Below, piece by piece: positions 1 through 9,194 of a DNA stretch of 34,439 bases (positions are counted from its first letter, which is position 1; every line of letters begins with the position of its first letter). The DNA comes from a bacterium (GTDB lineage: Bacteria > Armatimonadota > Chthonomonadetes > Chthonomonadales > CAJBBX01): assembly GCA_009885735.1 (NCBI GenBank), contig VFKD01000620.1, positions 1 to 34,439 on the forward strand, given 5' to 3'. A program made the position numbers and the translations under genes. Below the pieces are notes generated by a model. That model was not told the origin of the DNA and searched no databases. It was given only the letters and a program-made list of their open reading frames with translations.

Positions 1-635
1 GCCGAGGCTGGAGTGGGCTGGGTCGCTGCACGCTGCACCCGCAGCCATCCGCGCAGCTCTACCGCGATTGGGTCCTTCAGCGGAAAGAGCTTTGGGTCTC
101 CTACGGGTTGATTGTTCAGCATTGGCGGCTTCTCCAGCAGGTCGATCCCTCGGTTGTATTGCAGGGCAGCGCCAGCGGCCGCCGCCATGGCTCGCAGCGA
201 GTCGTGATTGAGGGGGTCTATCTTGTAGGCCTTGCGCGCGGCAAGAGTACCCTCTTCCACCTTTCCAGAGCGCAGCAATGCGATCGCCGCCTTGTAGTGA
301 TGTCCCACCCCCAAGGTAAGGCCGTTGTCCACCTCTACCTTCACCCGCTTGGCAACCGCGCCGCCCGCAGTATCGAAGGCAGACACGATGAGGGTGTGTC
401 GCCCCTCGGTCTCGTCAACCGTGTCCCATTTGTACTCATACGGAGGCTTCTGCTGAGTGAGCCGGAGCTGATCGTCCACGCTGAACTCCACCCTCGTAAT
501 TCCGGATTCACTGAACGCCGTCGCAGCCACCTTCACGACGTCTGCCAGCACTTCGCCGTCCTTGAGCGAAACTGTTACGACGGGTCCAGTACGCGGAGCG
601 CTCCATCCAACGAGAAGTGCAAGAACCGGTATCAT
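1..635 (-). CDS. Secreted protein with a bacterial Ig-like domain and TPR-like C-terminal part, truncated by the window start
   Basis: Manual minus-strand translation is open from ATG at 635 to the window edge: MIPVLALLVGWSAPRTGPVVTVSLKDGEVLADVVKVAATAFSESGITRVEFSVDDQ...GGAVAKRVKVEVDN...HHYKAAIALLRSGKVEEGTLAARKAYKIDPLNHDSLRAM. Not in the ORF track because no stop lies inside the window. A GTG a few codons upstream is an alternative start. Confidence 0.65.
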   Translation of the reverse strand, partial: MIPVLALLVGWSAPRTGPVVTVSLKDGEVLADVVKVAATAFSESGITRVEFSVDDQLRLTQQKPPYEYKWDTVDETEGRHTLIVSAFDTAGGAVAKRVKVEVDNGLTLGVGHHYKAAIALLRSGKVEEGTLAARKAYKIDPLNHDSLRAMAAAAGAALQYNRGIDLLEKPPMLNNQPVGDPKLFPLKDPIAVELRGWLRVQRAATQPTPAS

Positions 636-860
636 TGCGTTTGTCACTACAAGCCTCCACCAATGTGTCGATAGTTCCGATGCACTTACCCCTGCTGTGT
701 CAACCCAAACCCACTCGGGTAATCTCCGGTTACGCGGAGCAACTGCGCGGCAGATCGCTCCCTATCAGATATTCCTTGTTGAGACTAGAACCTCGAAAGA
801 GGGATTTGCCGTGCTCGCGTAGGAGTTAGACGCATGAACCACCTCGATTGATTCAAAGGA

Positions 861-1370
861 GTGTCACCAATGAAGTATAGATGGTTGGTGCTCGTTATGC
901 TCGTCCTCAGTCTCGTGACCCCGGCGGCTGTCGGCTCGGGCCGAGCACGACAGACCGAGATGCGAGCAGACGAAATAGCCAAGGAGTATGTAGACGCATA
1001 CAACGCGCACGACGTTGCCCGGCTGGCTGCACTCTACGCAGACAATGTCAAGATTACCACGCCGGACCTATCAACCGTAACGGGTAGGGACGAACAGAAG
1101 AAGTACTTCACCGCGTGGTTCGCAAGCGTCCCAGACGTGAAGAACACAATCCGCAGCCTGGTGGTCGAGACCGACCAGTTCGTTCTGGAGCTAAACGAGA
1201 CTGGAACGTACTCTGTGCGGCTGCCGTCCGTAGGGTCGCCGCCCGCGCGCGGCCAGAAGCTCGCTTACCCCTACGTCATCATTGCAACCGTGAAGGACGG
1301 CAAAATGTCCGCCGTTCGCATCTACGAGAATGATCTCCTCATCGAGAGGCAGCTCAAGATACGATCGTAG
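861..1370 (+). CDS. Exported SnoaL-like / NTF2-like fold protein
   Basis: AAAGGAG ribosome-binding site upstream of ATG; N-terminal signal peptide (MKYRWLVLVMLVLSLVTPAAVGS); EIAKEYVDAYNAHDVARLAALYADNVKITTPD... typical of SnoaL-like proteins. Confidence 0.75.
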   Translation: MSPMKYRWLVLVMLVLSLVTPAAVGSGRARQTEMRADEIAKEYVDAYNAHDVARLAALYADNVKITTPDLSTVTGRDEQKKYFTAWFASVPDVKNTIRSLVVETDQFVLELNETGTYSVRLPSVGSPPARGQKLAYPYVIIATVKDGKMSAVRIYENDLLIERQLKIRS

Positions 1371-1439
1371 GCCGGACAATTTGTGGCGGCGGGTTGCACC
1401 ACCATGATTGCAGGATAACGCAGCATTGATGGCGAATAA

Positions 1440-4301
1440 ATGGGCATGCTGACTGCCTATCATTCGGCTTTCTATGCCTGCGACCTCACAAAGCGCAACG
1501 CATCGGACGACATCGCCAAGCTTGGCCCGTCGCTCTTCAGCGCCACGGTAGACCTCAATCCACATCAGCTCGACGCAGCGCTCTTCGCATTCCGCTCTCC
1601 CCTCTCTCGCGGGGCAATCCTCGCGGATGAGGTCGGTCTCGGAAAGACCATTGAGGCCGGGCTCATCATCATGCAGCTCTGGGCGGAGCGCAAGCGGCGA
1701 ATCCTGGTGATCGCGCCCACCATACTCCGAAAGCAGTGGGCGCAAGAGATGTCAGACAAGTTCGCTCTTCCATCGACTATCATCGACACGCGAGAATACA
1801 ACTCCCGGGCACGAGGCGGATATGCTCGCCCGCTGGAAGTCGACGACGGCATCGTCATCTGCTCGCCGAACTTCGCGCGGGCGAAAGAGCGCGAGATTCA
1901 TGCAATCGCCTGGGACCTGGTTGTCATCGATGAGGCGCACCGCCTGCGCAACGTCTACAAACCGAACAACAAGATCGCCAAGGCGATCAAGGCGGCCGTT
2001 AGTCACCGACCGCTGGTGATGCTCACAGCCACACCGCTTCAAAACTCGCTGCTCGAACTCTTCGGGCTCGTCAGCTTTCTGGACGAGCACCTATTCGGCG
2101 ATATCGAGGCCTTCCGCGCACGATATATGCGAGGGCCAATCGAGCAGCGACAACTGAGTGAACTGCGGCACCGGCTCCGGCCCGTGTGCCATCGCACACT
2201 CCGCAGGCAGGTTCAGGAGTACGTACGATTCACCAATCGCCTGCCGATCACCCAGGACTTCACGCCATCGGCTGACGAACAGCGACTCTACGACGGTATT
2301 ACGGACTACCTGCGACGCGACAGCCTGAATGCGCTACCCTCCAGCCAGCGCAAGCTGATGACTCTGGTCCTTCGCAAGCTGCTCGCTTCGTCGTCCTACG
2401 CGATCGCAGCAACCCTTGCGTCGCTGGTCCAGCGGCTCGGCGAGAGGACCGGAGACCTCTCGGAAGCCTTCAGCGACTTCGAGACGCTCGACGAGCTGAT
2501 AGATGAATGGCCGACGCCCACTGACGACGACACCGGCAAGGGGCCGGAGGCCGGCTCGACCGAGGACATTCGCAACGAGATTCGCGAGCTGGCGGACTAT
2601 GGCAAGCTTGCCGCTTCGATCACCGTGAACGCAAAGGGCGAGGCGCTCGTCCTTGCGCTGCAGCAGGGCTTCTCGAAGATGCAGTCGCTGGGCGCGAACC
2701 GGAAGGCGGTTATCTTTACCGAGTCTCGCCGCACGCAGGCCTACCTCGTGGAACTGCTGAAGGCGAACGGATACGACGGTCGCATTCTGACGATAAACGG
2801 CACAAACGCGGATGACCGCTCTGGGGGTATCTACCGAGCGTGGGTGGCGCAGCACCGGGGCGAGGCGATGGTCACGGGCAACAAGACGGTGGACCTCCGC
2901 GCCGCCCTCGTGGACCACTTCCGCGACCACGCCGACATCCTTGTCGCCACCGAGGCCGCCGCCGAGGGCATAAACCTGCAGTTCTGCTCGCTCGTGGTGA
3001 ACTACGACCTGCCCTGGAACCCCCAGCGCATCGAGCAGCGCATAGGCCGCTGCCACCGCTACGGCCAGAAGCACGACGTGGTGGTTATCAACTTCATTAA
3101 CCGCAGCAACGAGGCGGACGTACGCGTCTTCCAGCTTCTGAGCGAGAAGTTCCAGCTCTTTGAAGGCGTCTTCGGCGCGTCGGACGAGGTGCTGGGCGCG
3201 CTCGAATCCGGAGTGGACTTCGAGAGCCGCATCAACGAGATCTACCAGACCTGCCGGAGCGGAGCGCAGATTGACGGCGCATTCCGGCAGTTGCAGCTCG
3301 ACCTCGAAGAGCAGATCGCCACGCGGATGGACGACACCCGCGCGAAGCTGCTCGAGAACTTCGACGAGGAGGTTCACGACCGCCTGCGCGTGAGCCGCGA
3401 CGAAAGCAACCGGTTCCTCGGGCGCATTCAGAGGGCCTTCTGGGGGCTGACGAAGTTCGAACTGGGCGAAAGTGCGACGTTTGATGACGCCCGCTGCCGT
3501 TTCCAGCTTGGCGCACTGCCCGAGGGTTGGCCCGAGGCGCCGCCAGGTGAGTATCAGCTGGTGACGCCGAGTCACCGGCCCGAACGCTGCCGCCCCTATC
3601 GGTTTGGCGATGCCCTGGCCCAGCACGCCATCGAACGCGCGAAGCAGAGGGACCTGCCGCCCGCGCGACTCACGTTCGACCTTGCGGCGCACTCCGCGAA
3701 GGTGGGTATCCTAGAGCCGCTTGTTGGCAAGTCGGGCTGGCTCGCCGTCAGCCTGCTGACGGTCTCCTCGCTGGAGGAGGAGGACAGGCTCCTTATCGCG
3801 GTGATGGATGAAGAGGGGAACGAACTGCACCCGGACGTCGGCCTGCGGCTCTTCGACCTGCCGGGGTGCGTCGAGGGCGAGTGCGAGGTGCCCATTGCCG
3901 TCTCGGATGCCTTGACGCTGCAGACAGGCAAGATGCAGCAGGAGGCGCTCGACCAGATATCGCAGCGCAACATGAGGTTCTTCGACGACGAGATAGAGAA
4001 GCTCGACCGCTGGGCGGACGACCTGAAGCACGGCCTGCAGGTGGAGCTCAAGGACCTGGAAGCGGCCATCAAGCAGCGCAAGAAGGACGCCCGGTTCGTG
4101 CCGGACCTGCAGTCGAAGGTGGCGGCCCAGCGAGAGGTGGCGGAACTGGAGTCGAAGCGCAACCGCCTTCGCCGGGAGCTTTTCGACGCGGAGGACACCA
4201 TCGACCGGCAGAAGGAAGAGGTAATAACGAGCGTTGAGGGGAGGCTGAACCAGTCGGTGTCGGCGCGAAAAGTCCTTTCCGCTTTTTGGACCCTGCGATG
4301 A
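1440..4301 (+). CDS. SNF2-family DEAD/DEAH helicase associated with restriction-modification
   Basis: 953 aa; motif I DEVGLGKTIEAG, motif II VIDEAHRLRN, motif III LTATPLQN, motif VI QRIGRCHRYGQ; coiled-coil C-terminus. Confidence 0.9.
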   Translation: MGMLTAYHSAFYACDLTKRNASDDIAKLGPSLFSATVDLNPHQLDAALFAFRSPLSRGAILADEVGLGKTIEAGLIIMQLWAERKRRILVIAPTILRKQWAQEMSDKFALPSTIIDTREYNSRARGGYARPLEVDDGIVICSPNFARAKEREIHAIAWDLVVIDEAHRLRNVYKPNNKIAKAIKAAVSHRPLVMLTATPLQNSLLELFGLVSFLDEHLFGDIEAFRARYMRGPIEQRQLSELRHRLRPVCHRTLRRQVQEYVRFTNRLPITQDFTPSADEQRLYDGITDYLRRDSLNALPSSQRKLMTLVLRKLLASSSYAIAATLASLVQRLGERTGDLSEAFSDFETLDELIDEWPTPTDDDTGKGPEAGSTEDIRNEIRELADYGKLAASITVNAKGEALVLALQQGFSKMQSLGANRKAVIFTESRRTQAYLVELLKANGYDGRILTINGTNADDRSGGIYRAWVAQHRGEAMVTGNKTVDLRAALVDHFRDHADILVATEAAAEGINLQFCSLVVNYDLPWNPQRIEQRIGRCHRYGQKHDVVVINFINRSNEADVRVFQLLSEKFQLFEGVFGASDEVLGALESGVDFESRINEIYQTCRSGAQIDGAFRQLQLDLEEQIATRMDDTRAKLLENFDEEVHDRLRVSRDESNRFLGRIQRAFWGLTKFELGESATFDDARCRFQLGALPEGWPEAPPGEYQLVTPSHRPERCRPYRFGDALAQHAIERAKQRDLPPARLTFDLAAHSAKVGILEPLVGKSGWLAVSLLTVSSLEEEDRLLIAVMDEEGNELHPDVGLRLFDLPGCVEGECEVPIAVSDALTLQTGKMQQEALDQISQRNMRFFDDEIEKLDRWADDLKHGLQVELKDLEAAIKQRKKDARFVPDLQSKVAAQREVAELESKRNRLRRELFDAEDTIDRQKEEVITSVEGRLNQSVSARKVLSAFWTLR

Positions 4302-4357
4302 GTATACTACCAACACTCTGGCGCTTCCATGACACAGAGCAGGACGAAACACGATGA
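4298..4357 (+). CDS. Hypothetical 19-codon mini-ORF bridging the helicase and DUF433 genes
   Basis: ATGA overlap at 4298-4301 with the helicase stop and ATGA overlap at 4354-4357 with the next start; product MSILPTLWRFHDTEQDETR. Confidence 0.25.
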   Translation: MSILPTLWRFHDTEQDETR

Positions 4358-5118
4358 CCACTACCACACAACAATCTACTCAGCCTGGTCTTGGCACCGG
4401 CATCTACACCATCGGAGAGGCCGCCAGCCTTCTGCATGTTCCCGCGCGTACGCTACGTTCCTGGGTAGACGGATACAAGCGTGCCGGGGATGAACCTGCT
4501 CGCTCCTACCCGCCAATTCTGGCCCGCGACGGCGCGCAGCCCGGTCTGCTAACCTTTGGCGACCTCATCGAGATGCACCTGGTGCGAGAGTTCCGCAAGG
4601 CAGGAGTGACGCTGAAGGAGATACGAGACGCAGCGAAGCGACTTCGTGAAGCGTGGGGCACGCCTTATCCTTTTGCTCAACGTCGAATTCAGACCGACGG
4701 AGTCCAGCTTCTGCTCGAGTCAGGGGAACACTATGTCAGGGTAGCAAACTGCCAGCAGGTGTTCGCGTTTGTACAAGCGTTTTTCAAGGACCTGGACGTC
4801 GACGAGAGTGGCATGGTGAATATGTGGCACCCAATGGGCCATGATCGCTTGATCGTACTGGACCCGCATCGCTCGTACGGTGCTCCTATCGACATCCGCT
4901 CCGGTATTCGCTCCGAAGTCCTTTATAAGGTCTACCTTGCAGATCGGGACATTGACGCTGTGGCAGACTGGTACGAGGTCTCACCTGAAGCCGTAGGAGA
5001 TGCGGTAGAGTTTGAGGAGAGGTGGTTTGGACAGCATAGCCCGTATGAGCTACGTAGCAAATTCGAATTAGGTAAATATCACTTGCGACCGAACCGCTGC
5101 ACTGAGGCGAGAACGTGA
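4354..5118 (+). CDS. MerR-like HTH plus DUF433 (VapB45-like antitoxin fold) protein
   Basis: N-terminal YTIGEAASLLHVPARTLRSWV (MerR-like); C-terminal LIVLDPHRSYGAPIDIRSGIRSEVLYKVYLADRDIDAVADWYEVSPEAVGDAVEFE (DUF433-like). Confidence 0.8.
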   Translation: MTTTTQQSTQPGLGTGIYTIGEAASLLHVPARTLRSWVDGYKRAGDEPARSYPPILARDGAQPGLLTFGDLIEMHLVREFRKAGVTLKEIRDAAKRLREAWGTPYPFAQRRIQTDGVQLLLESGEHYVRVANCQQVFAFVQAFFKDLDVDESGMVNMWHPMGHDRLIVLDPHRSYGAPIDIRSGIRSEVLYKVYLADRDIDAVADWYEVSPEAVGDAVEFEERWFGQHSPYELRSKFELGKYHLRPNRCTEART

Positions 5119-6287
5119 AGATCGTTCGTACTACTGGCGTACAGCCCAACGTTCTACGTTGGGCTCGTCAGACTATCGGCTTATCTGCAGACGATGTCGC
5201 CAGAAAACTGAAGCGGCCCGTTAGTGACATCGAGGCGTGGGAATCCGGCGCTGACTCACCCACTTACAGCCAACTAGAGAAGCTAGCATACGATGTGTAC
5301 AAGCGGCCACTTGCGCTTTTCTTCATGCCAGAAGTGCCAGCAGAAGATATGCCTCAGCACGAGTTCCGGTCCTTACCCGACTCGGACCTTCTGTCCCTGT
5401 CTCCCGACACACGGCTGCGAATCAGAAACGCGCACGCATACCAGGTTGCACTTAGGGAGCTGTTCGACGATCACAATCCTTCACAAGAGCAGATATGGAA
5501 ACGCATTCAACTGAATGTCGGCCATTCTGTGGTTGAGCAGAGTCAGGCGATTCGGGATGCCCTTGGCGTCTCCTTGCCCGCACAATTCACCTGGGCAGAC
5601 AACGATGTTGCCCTAAAGGAATGGCGCGCAGCGATCGAGGCAGCCGGTGTATTTGTGTTCAAATGGACGTTCAAACAAAAGGACATCTCAGGGCTTAGCC
5701 TGCTCGACCAGGAGTTTCCCCTAATCTGTATCAACAACTCCAGCGCCAAGTCGAGACAGACATTTAGCCTGTTCCACGAACTCGCCCATATCCTTCTGAG
5801 AATGAACGGCATTTGCAAAGATGATTTTCAACATGTAAACGAGCTTCCAACCTCGTTGAGGGATGTTGAGCTGTTCTGTAACAGCATTGCCGCTGAGGTC
5901 CTCGTTCCGATTACAGACCTTTCGGAACAGACAGAAACTCTTCCGCCCAATGCTGACCAGGCAGATGATAGTGTATTTGCCGCCCTAGCCGCACGGTACT
6001 CCGTTAGTCGAGAGGTCATACTCCGCAGGCTGCTCGATCAGGGCCGCGTCTCCCTTCAGTCCTACAGAGCCAGAGTTCGTGGGTGGGTGTCGCAATCAGC
6101 GTCAGAACCCGGAGGAAACTACTATGCCACATTCAATACATATCTCAGTCAGCGGTTTGCGCAGGAAGTTGTGCGGCAGCATTCCAGGAACAGACTTAGC
6201 GTAGAGCAAGCGTCGGACTTGCTTGGTGTAAAGCCACGTAATTATGCTGCTCTTGAGCTGTGCATCCTTCGGGGCAAAGGCGCATGA
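5115..6287 (+). CDS. XRE-family HTH / ImmA-IrrE metallopeptidase
   Basis: N-terminal XRE HTH (LRWARQTIGLSADDVARKLKRPVSDIEAWESG) and HExxH zinc motif (FHELAHILL). GTG start overlaps the upstream stop (GTGA). Confidence 0.88.
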   Translation: MKIVRTTGVQPNVLRWARQTIGLSADDVARKLKRPVSDIEAWESGADSPTYSQLEKLAYDVYKRPLALFFMPEVPAEDMPQHEFRSLPDSDLLSLSPDTRLRIRNAHAYQVALRELFDDHNPSQEQIWKRIQLNVGHSVVEQSQAIRDALGVSLPAQFTWADNDVALKEWRAAIEAAGVFVFKWTFKQKDISGLSLLDQEFPLICINNSSAKSRQTFSLFHELAHILLRMNGICKDDFQHVNELPTSLRDVELFCNSIAAEVLVPITDLSEQTETLPPNADQADDSVFAALAARYSVSREVILRRLLDQGRVSLQSYRARVRGWVSQSASEPGGNYYATFNTYLSQRFAQEVVRQHSRNRLSVEQASDLLGVKPRNYAALELCILRGKGA

Positions 6288-6754
6288 TACATGTCTTCGA
6301 CACGAGCTCGCTGCGAGAACTCCAGCACTTCTACCCCTCTATTTTCCACTCTATCTGGCCCAGACTGGACGCCCTTGTGAGTGCTGGACTGTTGATATCT
6401 ACGAGGGAGGTCTTCCGTGAGCTAGAATCGCAAGACGTAAGCCCGGAGGTACTTGATTGGTGTAAGGCCAACAAACACATATTTACGGTCCCGACGGTCG
6501 AGGAACAAGGAATCGTTGCGACAATACTCAGTAACCTCCACTTCCAGATGTTAATAAGCACGAAAGCCCGCATGCGAGGAACGCCAGTGGCCGATCCGTT
6601 TGTAATTGCCTGCGCTAAAGCGGCACATGGAACGGTGGTGTCGCAGGAGCGATGGAAGCCGCATGCAGCCAAGATCCCAAACGTATGCGAGCATCTCAAC
6701 GTACCGTGCATCAATTTGGAAGGGTTCATGGCCGCCCAAGGCTGGAGCTTCTAG
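6284..6754 (+). CDS. DUF4411 (PIN-like) protein
   Basis: MIHVFDTSSLRELQHFYPSIF... with acidic PIN-like positions FDTSS, REVFREL and VADPFVIACA. ATG at 6284 overlaps the upstream TGA, so the track start at 6260 is probably too early. Confidence 0.82.
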   Translation: MIHVFDTSSLRELQHFYPSIFHSIWPRLDALVSAGLLISTREVFRELESQDVSPEVLDWCKANKHIFTVPTVEEQGIVATILSNLHFQMLISTKARMRGTPVADPFVIACAKAAHGTVVSQERWKPHAAKIPNVCEHLNVPCINLEGFMAAQGWSF

Positions 6755-8406
6755 TGGCCGTTAGCAGACCCCGCCTCGAACTCACCTGGATCGGCAAGGA
6801 GAACAGGCCGCGACTCGAACCGCGCATCCTCCTTGAGGACCCCGCCCTCTCCCACCACGCTCCGCACCGCGTTACCGAGAACGACCAGTTCGACAACCGC
6901 CTCATTCATGGCGACAACCTCCTCGCGCTCAAGGCCCTGGAGCAGGAGTTCGCAGGCAAGGTGAAGTGCATCTTCATCGACCCGCCCTACAACACCGGCA
7001 GCGCCTTCACCCACTATGACGACGGCCTGGAGCACTCCATCTGGCTCGGAATGATGCGCGACCGGCTGGAGCTGCTGCACCGGCTGTTGAGCCCGGACGG
7101 CTCGCTGTGGGTTACGCTCGACGACACTGAAGCTCACTACTTCAAGGTAATGGCAGACGAAGTGTTCGGGCGCGGCAACTTCGTTGGCAATATTGTGTGG
7201 CAGAAGAAACCATCTGTCCAGGCAAACGCAATCTGGTTTTCAACTAATCATGACCACGTGCTGGTCTATGCGAAGAACGTCTTGGAATGGCGGCCAAACT
7301 TACTCGGCCGAACAGACGAAGCTGACGGACGATATGCAAACCCGGACAACGACCCACGCGGAGACTGGACCTCAGGACCAATTACCATTAGCCTCACGAG
7401 CGGCCAACGAGGAGCTCAATATGCTCGCACGGGGCACTCAGCAAACCTATACGCTGTCTGTACTCCTTCCGGCAGAACGGTCCTACCCCCTCCTGGCACG
7501 TGTTGGCGGTATAGCGAGGTCAAGCTAGCGGAACTTCGCAACGACAACCGCATATATTTTGGCACGACTGGCAACAATGTTCCTCGCCTGAAGCGGTTCC
7601 TGAGTGAAGTTCAGGAGGGTATTGTACCGTCAACTTGGTGGCCACGCGCAGATGCAGGCGACAACCTCGAGGCAAAGCGAGAAATACTCTCACTAAACCT
7701 CGGAGATGTGTTTGCTACGCCTAAGCCTGAACGTCTGTTGGAGCGAGTAATTCATTTAGCAACTCGGACGGGCGACCTCGTCCTCGACTCCTTCGCCGGT
7801 TCCGGCACCACCGGCGCGGTGGCGCAGAAGATGTACCGACGCTGGATCATGGTGGAGCTGGGCGAGCACTGCCACACGCACATTGTTCCGCGCCTTCGGA
7901 AGGTGATCGACGGCGAGGACCCCGGGGGCATCACGAAAGCGGTGGACTGGAAGGGTGGCGGCGGGTTTCGGTATTTCCGGCTGGCGCCCAGCCTGCTCGA
8001 GAAGGACAAATGGGGCAACTGGGTGGTGAGCAAGGAGTATAACGCCGCGATGCTGGCCGAGGCGATGTGCAAGCACGAGGGGTTTACATACGCTCCCAGC
8101 GACGAGGTCTATTGGCGGCACGGGCACAGCACCGAGCGGGACTTCCTGTATGTCACCACTCAGACCCTGGCGCACGAACAGCTCGCTGCGCTCAGCGAGG
8201 AGGTTGGCGAGGAGCGCAGCCTGCTGGTCTGCTGCATGGCCTGGCGCGGCAGTGCGAACTCCTTCCCAAACCTCACGGTGAAGAAGATACCGAACGCGGT
8301 GCTGAACCGGTGCGAGTTCGGGCATGACGACTACAGCCTTCAGGTGGCGAACTTGCCCTCCGCACCGAAGCCACCGCCTCCTGCGCAAGCGGAGTTCGAG
8401 TTTTGA
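6754..8406 (+). CDS. Site-specific DNA-methyltransferase, type III Mod-like, beta class
   Basis: Motif IV DPPYNTG before motif I LVLDSFAGSGTTG. GTG at 6754 overlaps the DUF4411 TAG stop (TAGTG). The track start 6652 lies inside DUF4411. Confidence 0.9.
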   Translation: MAVSRPRLELTWIGKENRPRLEPRILLEDPALSHHAPHRVTENDQFDNRLIHGDNLLALKALEQEFAGKVKCIFIDPPYNTGSAFTHYDDGLEHSIWLGMMRDRLELLHRLLSPDGSLWVTLDDTEAHYFKVMADEVFGRGNFVGNIVWQKKPSVQANAIWFSTNHDHVLVYAKNVLEWRPNLLGRTDEADGRYANPDNDPRGDWTSGPITISLTSGQRGAQYARTGHSANLYAVCTPSGRTVLPPPGTCWRYSEVKLAELRNDNRIYFGTTGNNVPRLKRFLSEVQEGIVPSTWWPRADAGDNLEAKREILSLNLGDVFATPKPERLLERVIHLATRTGDLVLDSFAGSGTTGAVAQKMYRRWIMVELGEHCHTHIVPRLRKVIDGEDPGGITKAVDWKGGGGFRYFRLAPSLLEKDKWGNWVVSKEYNAAMLAEAMCKHEGFTYAPSDEVYWRHGHSTERDFLYVTTQTLAHEQLAALSEEVGEERSLLVCCMAWRGSANSFPNLTVKKIPNAVLNRCEFGHDDYSLQVANLPSAPKPPPPAQAEFEF

Positions 8407-8439
8407 ACCACGAATCACAGCCGTTTGGAGCAGGGCATT

Positions 8440-8512
8440 GAACCACGAAGCACACGAAGGACGCGAAAAGGGCAATGGTCGTGCTTCGCGTAGTTCGCGT
8501 CATTCGTGGTTG
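8440..8512. repeat. Imperfect inverted-repeat pair (hairpin potential)
   Basis: Direct unit gaaccacgaagcacacgaaggacgcgaaaagggc at 8440-8473 is followed by inverted unit gtgcttcgcgtagttcgcgtcattcgtggttg at 8481-8512. Confidence 0.7.
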
Positions 8513-8535
8513 ACAAGGCCATTGAGGAAAGGGCA

Positions 8536-8967
8536 ATGAACCACGAAGCACACGAAGAACGCGAAAAGGGCAAGGTCATTGTCTATGCTGAGGAGAGCTA
8601 CGCCATCATTGGGGCTTGCATGGCTGTTTACCGCGCGATGGGCTGCGGCTTCTTGGAGGCAGTATATCAGGAGTGCCTGGGTATTGAATTGGCCTTGCGA
8701 GGTGTGCCATTTGCCGCACAGCAAGAGATCAGGTTGGAGTACGGTGGCCAGCCCCTTCGGCAGATGTATCTTGCGGACTTCGTGTGTTACGGCAAGATCA
8801 TCTTGGAACTGAAGGCTGTCTCAAAGATTGTCCCAGAGTATCGGGCCCAGACCATCAACTATCTCAAGGCGACCGGCTATCAACTAGGCATCTTGGTCAA
8901 CTTTGGACACTACCCCGCACTCGAGACCGAGCGGATCGTCTCTGGCCAGGGCAGGTACGGCACGTGA
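8536..8967 (+). CDS. GxxExxY family protein (PD-(D/E)XK nuclease-like)
   Basis: AEESYAIIGACMAVYRAMGCGFLEAVYQECL (GxxExxY), LADFVCYGKIILELKA (D...ExK) and AQTINYLKATG. N-terminus MNHEAHEEREKG is encoded by the repeat unit. A GTG at 8506 is an alternative start. Confidence 0.85.
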   Translation: MNHEAHEEREKGKVIVYAEESYAIIGACMAVYRAMGCGFLEAVYQECLGIELALRGVPFAAQQEIRLEYGGQPLRQMYLADFVCYGKIILELKAVSKIVPEYRAQTINYLKATGYQLGILVNFGHYPALETERIVSGQGRYGT

Positions 8968-9047
8968 ACCACGAACGACGCGAAAAGGGCCAGGACCTTG
9001 TCATAGATCGTTGTCTCAAGGAGTTGCGCAATGTCCTCTCGCATTCA

Positions 9048-9088
9048 GCCGTTAAGGTGTTTTCGCGTTCTTCGCGTACTTCGTGGTT
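9048..9088. repeat. 41-bp exact direct repeat, copy 1
   Basis: gccgttaaggtgttttcgcgttcttcgcgtacttcgtggtt, identical to 9195-9235. Confidence 0.95.
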
Positions 9089-9194
9089 GAGGTCAAGGCT
9101 AGTGAACCACGAAAAACACGAACGACGCGAAAAGGGCAACAACCCTGAAAGAGACCTTCGTATCGAAACGACGCACAATACCAAACTGCATTGG

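Noticed and set aside
108-674. 188-aa plus-strand ORF at the window start
   Set aside because: Opposite strand to a better supported secreted protein frame; no motif content.
2334-3692. 452-aa minus-strand ORF inside the SNF2 helicase
   Set aside because: Antisense shadow ORF in GC-rich coding DNA; product is Ala/Leu/Arg/Val-rich with no recognisable motifs, while the plus strand has full helicase motifs.
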